NCBI GenBank assembly: GCA_964430085.1
Contig: CAYSES010000012.1
Location: forward strand, 1-17,345
Source: RBG-13-33-26 sp964430085
GTDB lineage: Archaea; Nanobdellota; Nanobdellia; Pacearchaeales; GW2011-AR1
Reading direction: 5' to 3'
DNA length: 17,345 bases
Part shown: positions 14,121-17,345 of the stretch, piece by piece
Numbering within the stretch: the first letter of the stretch is position 1
Layout of the letters: each line of letters opens with the position of its first letter
Notes under the pieces: model-generated
The model's database searches: none
What the model saw: only the letters and a program-made list of their open reading frames with translations
What the model was told of the DNA's origin: nothing
Translations under genes and position numbers: made by a program

Positions 14121-14489
14121 GTGTTAGACGGATTTACTAAATATGAAACAGCACGAATTCTCGGAGCACGCGCTCTGCAAATATCAATGAACGCTCCTTT
14201 ATTGATTAAAATAAACAAAGAAGATTTGGAAACAATAAATTATGATGCTATAAAAATTGCAGAAATAGAATTAAATTCGGATATATTGCCTATTTCTGTT
14301 AAAAGGCCTCTTCCTCGAAAAAAAGAAGAAAAATTAAAGAGGATTAAGGAGAGAAAGATTTCTGATGCAAAGGTAGAAGAAAAAGAAGAGAATGAAGAAA
14401 CTGAAATTGCAGAAAGCGGGGAAATAATGGAATTAGCAAAACCAGAAGATGAAAGTGAAGAAGAACCTGAATCTGGTTCAGAAGAATAG
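14121..14489 (+). CDS. rpoK: DNA-directed RNA polymerase subunit K (Rpb6-like), C-terminally extended
   Basis: RpoK (omega/Rpb6 homologue) helps assemble and stabilise RNA polymerase. The conserved core is residues 1-67: FTKYETARILGARALQISM at 5-23 and LPISVKRPLPRK at about 56-67, near the full length of most archaeal RpoK proteins. A further 55 residues follow: a Lys/Arg/Glu-rich stretch, then a strongly acidic tail ending in repeated Glu/Ser, predicted disordered. The start is a GTG, 1 nt after the rrp42 stop; no later ATG would keep the core. It usually sits next to rpoN and eno-rpsB; here it is the last gene of the exosome operon. An inverted repeat covers its stop codon. Confidence 0.9.
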   Translation: MLDGFTKYETARILGARALQISMNAPLLIKINKEDLETINYDAIKIAEIELNSDILPISVKRPLPRKKEEKLKRIKERKISDAKVEEKEENEETEIAESGEIMELAKPEDESEEEPESGSEE

Positions 14490-14504
14490 ATTGTAATTAT
14501 TCTT
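14482..14504 (+). terminator. Inverted repeat at the rpoK stop codon
   Basis: AAGAATA (14482-14488) and TATTCTT (14498-14504) form a 7-bp stem with a 9-nt loop that includes the end of the stop codon. It is AT-rich and not followed by a T-run, so it may be a weak terminator, an RNA processing site, or chance. It lies at the expected end of the exosome-rpoK transcript, just before a new promoter. Confidence 0.25.
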
Positions 14505-14525
14505 AAAGGACAACAAAAGGAAACA

Positions 14526-14534
14526 TTTATAAAA
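14526..14534 (+). promoter_or_regulatory. TATA box of the 105-aa gene
   Basis: TTTATAAAA is centred 25 nt before the ATG at 14555, a leaderless arrangement. It shows that a new transcription unit starts after rpoK. Confidence 0.55.
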
Positions 14535-14554
14535 TAAAAAATAATTCTAAATCA

Positions 14555-14872
14555 ATGACAGAAAAAATTAAACAAATTCATGAAGGAACCTTGGAAATAG
14601 TTAGCAGAGAAGCACATCCATTACAAGGATTCAATCCAAAAAAGATGACTCCAGTTACAAAGATCAAAATTGTTGGAGAAGAAGGAGATTATTATGCTAC
14701 AGAAATTTTCAGAGATATTCCATCAGAATATAATGAGACAAATGTTAGACTCAGTGAATACGGAAAGTATAAGAAAAATGGCGGTGTAATTAAAGACAAA
14801 TTATTTTTTGAAGGGCATGTTTTTCCATTAGTATCAAAAAGGAAATTCCGAGAAAATAAGATAATTGTTTAA
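14555..14872 (+). CDS. Hypothetical protein, 105 aa, between rpoK and enolase
   Basis: No family recognised. The 105 residues look strand-rich: an N-terminal strand/helix (KQIHEGTLEIVSREAHPLQG), a central pair of strands (VTKIKIVGEEGDYYATEIF) and a C-terminal EGHVFPLVSKRKFRENKIIV end that is basic. No Cys, no membrane segment, no signal peptide. The compact, beta-rich, basic-ended pattern could suit a small RNA-associated or ribosome-linked protein, consistent with neighbours rpoK, eno and rpsB, but that is inference from position only. It has its own TATA box at leaderless distance, and enolase has another, so it may be a single-gene transcript. The start is the only ATG in a suitable position. 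Confidence 0.75.
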   Translation: MTEKIKQIHEGTLEIVSREAHPLQGFNPKKMTPVTKIKIVGEEGDYYATEIFRDIPSEYNETNVRLSEYGKYKKNGGVIKDKLFFEGHVFPLVSKRKFRENKIIV

Positions 14873-14882
14873 TTCATTAACT

Positions 14883-14892
14883 TTTTATATAA
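14883..14892 (+). promoter_or_regulatory. TATA box of the enolase gene
   Basis: TTTTATATAA is centred about 23 nt before the ATG at 14911. It would overlap the upstream in-frame TTG (14893), which argues for the ATG as start. Confidence 0.5.
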
Positions 14893-14910
14893 TTGATTCT
14901 TTTTTACAAC

Positions 14911-16065
14911 ATGAAGATAAAAAGAGTTTCAGCTAAATCTATTCTTGATTCACGGAAAGAAAAAACAATTTTTATTACAATAACTACCGATATCGGAGAG
15001 TTCTCTGCATCATCCCCTTCTGGAAAATCAAGAGGAAAAAATGAAGCAAAACCTTATAATAAAAATCTTGAAGGAGATATAAAAAAAATAAAGCAATTGG
15101 AAGAATACTTTTCAGAAGAAATAATTGAAAAATTTGATGATCTAAGGAGGATTGAAGATATCTCTGATAGGCAAGTTGGAGCAAACACTATTTTTGCATT
15201 AGAATCTGCGATTTTAAAAGCATTAGCAAAAGAACAAAAAAAGAAAATATGGGAGTTAATAAATGAAAATGCAAAAAAATTTCCACGGCTCGTTGGCAAT
15301 TGTATTGGGGGGGGACAACATTCAGCTGCTGAAAAAAAACCTGATTTTCAAGAATTCCTGCTCATCCCAGAAACAAGGGATATTGAGAAAGCTTTTGAGA
15401 TAAATAAAAAAGCAAAAAAAGATTTGAAATTAACTCTTTTAAAAGAAGACACAAAATTTGAAGGGAAAAAGAATGATGAAAATGCGTGGATGACCTCATT
15501 GAATGAAAAAGAGATTCTTGAAATTTTAAAAAAAGTAAATATCCCCTTGGGAATTGATGTTGCTGCTTCAAGTTTTTACAAAAGAAAAAAATATAGTTAT
15601 GAAAATCCTAAATTCAAAAGAACTGAATCAGAACAGTTAGAATACATTAGCAACTTAATGAAAAATTTTAATATTTATTACATGGAAGATCCTTTTGATG
15701 AAGAAGACTTTGAGACTTTTTCTAAATTGCTTAAAAGATTCCCTGACAAACTTATTGTTGGGGATGATTTGACTACAACAAATCCAAAAAGATTTGCAAA
15801 AGCAATAAAAATGAAAAGTATAAGTGCAATAATAGTCAAACCAAATCAGATAGGCTCTTTAATAAAAGTAAAAGAAGTTTGTGAAATGGCAAAGAAAAAT
15901 GATATTAAAATTGTCCTTTCTCACAGGAGCGGAGAAACTGAAGAATCAATTCTTGCTGATCTAGCATTCGGATTTCAGGCTGATTTTTTAAAGTGCGGGA
16001 TAACTGGGAAGGAAAGAGAAGTCAAAATAAAAAGGTTAATTGAAATTCAAAAGAATTTGAAATAA
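14911..16065 (+). CDS. eno: Enolase (phosphopyruvate hydratase), divergent
   Basis: Enolase interconverts 2-phosphoglycerate and phosphoenolpyruvate in glycolysis/gluconeogenesis. With the ATG at 14911 it has 384 residues, short against the usual 410-430. The catalytic set appears intact: H137 and E148 (HSAAEKKPDFQEF), E190 (NDENAWMTSL), metal ligands D216 (GIDVAAS), E259 (MEDPFDE) and D285 (VGDDLTTTNP), K310 (IVKPNQIGS), R339-S340 (SHRSGETE) and K361. Two usually strict elements differ: DSRGNPT is DSRKEKT (13-19), and the mobile loop SGASTG is SGKSRGK (37-43). These changes could be lineage-typical. The TTG at 14893 overlaps the TATA box, so the ATG is preferred. In archaea eno typically lies between rpoK and rpsB, as here. 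Confidence 0.9.
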   Translation: MKIKRVSAKSILDSRKEKTIFITITTDIGEFSASSPSGKSRGKNEAKPYNKNLEGDIKKIKQLEEYFSEEIIEKFDDLRRIEDISDRQVGANTIFALESAILKALAKEQKKKIWELINENAKKFPRLVGNCIGGGQHSAAEKKPDFQEFLLIPETRDIEKAFEINKKAKKDLKLTLLKEDTKFEGKKNDENAWMTSLNEKEILEILKKVNIPLGIDVAASSFYKRKKYSYENPKFKRTESEQLEYISNLMKNFNIYYMEDPFDEEDFETFSKLLKRFPDKLIVGDDLTTTNPKRFAKAIKMKSISAIIVKPNQIGSLIKVKEVCEMAKKNDIKIVLSHRSGETEESILADLAFGFQADFLKCGITGKEREVKIKRLIEIQKNLK

Positions 16066-16084
16066 GTTTTATACGCACATAATA

Positions 16085-16092
16085 TTTAAAAA
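16085..16092 (+). promoter_or_regulatory. TATA box of the EF-hand gene
   Basis: TTTAAAAA is centred about 26 nt before the ATG at 16115, giving a leaderless prediction. It starts 19 nt after the enolase stop. Confidence 0.45.
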
Positions 16093-16114
16093 TAGATTTT
16101 CTTTAAAAAAAGGG

Positions 16115-16420
16115 ATGGGAAAGAATATCAAGGATATAACAAGGGATGTTAAAAAAATTTTTAGCGCAGTTGTATTCATAGGAACTTTAGGATTGTCTGG
16201 CTATTTTATTTACTCTATGATAGATAATTACACAAAAATCCAACATGTCAAGGATGCTCTTGATACTAACAAAGACAATGAACTCTCTCAAGATGAAATA
16301 AAAAGATTTTATGATAAAATAGGGACAACTCCTTATACACTAGATAATTTAAGAAATGCCCCCACAGAAGATTTGAATAAATTCCTTAAGGGATACAATG
16401 AATATAACCCTAGAAAATAA
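16115..16420 (+). CDS. Membrane-anchored single EF-hand protein
   Basis: A 101-residue protein with one N-terminal hydrophobic segment (about 15-35, SAVVFIGTLGLSGYFIY) preceded by basic residues, then a soluble domain. Residues 50-61, DTNKDNELSQDE, match a canonical 12-residue EF-hand loop: Asp1, Asn3, Asp5, hydrophobic 8, Ser9 and Glu12, flanked by helices (IQHVKDAL before, IKRFYDKIG after). This predicts calcium (or another divalent ion) binding by a membrane-tethered domain; whether it faces out or in depends on signal-anchor topology, and the positive-inside rule suggests the EF-hand is outside. The remaining 40 residues have no recognised motif. Single EF-hands usually pair, so dimerisation or a degenerate second hand is possible. 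It sits between eno and rpsB with its own TATA box. The biological role is unknown. Confidence 0.8.
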   Translation: MGKNIKDITRDVKKIFSAVVFIGTLGLSGYFIYSMIDNYTKIQHVKDALDTNKDNELSQDEIKRFYDKIGTTPYTLDNLRNAPTEDLNKFLKGYNEYNPRK

Positions 16421-16443
16421 ATTTTAAAATCTTAATCTAAAGC

Positions 16444-16453
16444 TTTAAAAATA
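16444..16453 (+). promoter_or_regulatory. TATA box of rpsB
   Basis: TTTAAAAATA is centred about 25.5 nt before the ATG at 16474, again the leaderless distance. Confidence 0.5.
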
Positions 16454-16473
16454 TACTTTTTCTCTGAAATATT

Positions 16474-17343
16474 ATGCCTAGAAAGAAAAAAACAGAAACA
16501 GAAAATATTGAAGAAGAATTATTAAACGAAGAACCAAAACCTGAAAAGAACGAAAAAGAATTAGAAAAAAAAGCAGAAGCAGAATCAACTATCTCTGAAG
16601 AAGATCTTGAAAAAAAGAAAAAAGAACTTTTGAAGAAAGCAGCTAAATTAAAAGAAAAATTAACAGAAGCTCCAAAGACAGAAGAGCTCAAAGAAAAGGT
16701 TAAGATAAAAAAGAGAACTGACATGCTAGTCCCTCTTGAAGAATATGTTAAAGCGGGAATTTATCTTGGAACAAGAGTTGTTACCCCCAATATGAAACCA
16801 TTTGTTTATAGACGAAGAGCAGATGGATTGGCTATATTCAACACAGATATAATTGATGAAAAATTAAAGGAAGGAATAGAATACTTATCTAAATTCTCTC
16901 CAGAAGAGATAATCCTTGTATGCAAAAGACAAGCAGGCTGGAAGGCTGCAAAGATGTTTTCAAAACTTACGGGAATAAGAGTTTTTACAAAAAAATATCC
17001 TGCAGGGATTTTGACAAATACAACATTACCTGATTTTTTTGAGGATGAATTAACAATTGTAACAGATTCATGGTTAGATAAAAATGCGCTGAATGATACT
17101 ATAAACGTTCATAAGAAAGTTTTGATGATTTGTGACACAAATAACTTTTCAAGAAGGGCAGATAAAATAATTATAGGGAATAATAAAAGCCCAAAGAGTT
17201 TAGGATTGATATTTTATCTTCTTGCAAGAGGATATTGTAAAGCAAGAGGAATTGAAGCAGAAATTCCTGACTTGGATTGGTGGACAAGTGAAGAGAACAT
17301 TGAACAAAAGACAGAAAAAGTTGATGCTAAGTTTGGTGTTTAG
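16474..17343 (+). CDS. rpsB: Small ribosomal subunit protein S2 (uS2) with charged N-terminal extension
   Basis: uS2 binds the back of the small ribosomal subunit. The conserved domain begins near residue 84 (LVPLEEYVKAGIYLGTR) and includes NMKPFVYRRRADGLAIFN, KKYPAGILTNTTLPDFF and DTNNFSRRADKIIIGNNKSPKSLGLIFYLLARGY, which are archaeal/eukaryotic-type S2 signatures. The chain is 289 residues, while most archaeal S2 proteins are near 200-240. The extra about 80 N-terminal residues are almost entirely Lys/Glu with Pro and Thr, predicted helical or coiled-coil, and in the same frame with no internal start better placed: the TATA box at 16444-16453 fits the first ATG. The C-terminus ends in a full TAG stop two bases before the window edge. 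Confidence 0.95.
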   Translation: MPRKKKTETENIEEELLNEEPKPEKNEKELEKKAEAESTISEEDLEKKKKELLKKAAKLKEKLTEAPKTEELKEKVKIKKRTDMLVPLEEYVKAGIYLGTRVVTPNMKPFVYRRRADGLAIFNTDIIDEKLKEGIEYLSKFSPEEIILVCKRQAGWKAAKMFSKLTGIRVFTKKYPAGILTNTTLPDFFEDELTIVTDSWLDKNALNDTINVHKKVLMICDTNNFSRRADKIIIGNNKSPKSLGLIFYLLARGYCKARGIEAEIPDLDWWTSEENIEQKTEKVDAKFGV

Positions 17344-17345
17344 TT

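Noticed and set aside
14893..14910. TTG start for enolase adding six residues (MILFYN).
   Set aside because: The TATA-like element at 14883-14892 abuts this codon, and archaeal enolase homology begins at the ATG at 14911.
1..17345. CRISPR arrays, defence genes, integrases, insertion sequences, tRNA or rRNA genes.
   Set aside because: No spaced direct repeats, transposase or integrase motifs, or tRNA-like cloverleaf sequence were seen in the short intergenic regions; all coding space is filled by the genes listed.

Overview
The window looks like part of an archaeal chromosome, most likely from a DPANN lineage of the Pacearchaeota/Woesearchaeota type. The evidence is an Mre11-Rad50 pair, the archaeal exosome superoperon (Pop5, proteasome alpha, SBDS, Rrp4, Rrp41, Rrp42), RNA polymerase subunit K, archaeal-type enolase and ribosomal protein S2. 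The DNA is strongly AT-rich, genes are packed end to end, and archaeal TATA boxes sit about 23-29 nt before many start codons, as in leaderless transcription. The lineage is inferred from gene content and style, not from a phylogeny.

Left part (1-4395, minus strand): a hypothetical gene running off the left edge, then the operon mre11 -> rad50 -> family 2 glycosyltransferase (transcribed right to left). A divergent promoter at about 4433-4466 separates it from a plus-strand operon (4486-7026) encoding a two-subunit 2-oxoacid:ferredoxin oxidoreductase (a fused gamma-alpha chain and a beta chain) with an unrecognised 74-residue gene between the subunits, overlapping both. This operon converges with, and overlaps by 24 bp, a HemK2/Mtq2-like methyltransferase that lies downstream of a tail-anchored small protein. 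A divergent plus-strand orphan (148 aa) ends exactly where an archaeal RNase J gene ends on the other strand.

Right part (9888-17343, plus strand): RNase J and RNase P subunit Pop5 are divergent around a single near-palindromic TATA element. After Pop5 comes a very tight run: psmA, an orphan 73-aa gene, SBDS, rrp4, rrp41, rrp42 and rpoK, with neighbours overlapping or 1 nt apart. The run is interrupted by a 100-N scaffold gap (11181-11280) whose flanks both carry ATGACA, so the gap may be nearly empty. rpoK normally belongs to the rpoN-rpoK-eno-rpsB ribosomal neighbourhood, and here that neighbourhood follows directly: an orphan 105-aa gene, a divergent enolase, a membrane-anchored EF-hand protein, and S2 with a long charged N-terminal extension. 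Most of the right half is therefore RNA decay and maturation, protein turnover, transcription and translation.

I found no tRNA, rRNA, CRISPR array, insertion sequence, integrase or defence system, and no gene-free stretch over 300 bases other than none at all: the longest non-coding interval is the 100-N gap, followed by about 97 nt at 321-417. The best candidates for something undescribed are the small orphan genes embedded in conserved operons (5976-6200 and 10957-11178), the single shared promoter between RNase J and the exosome/RNase P cluster, and sequence departures in the active-site regions of Mre11, Rrp41 and enolase.
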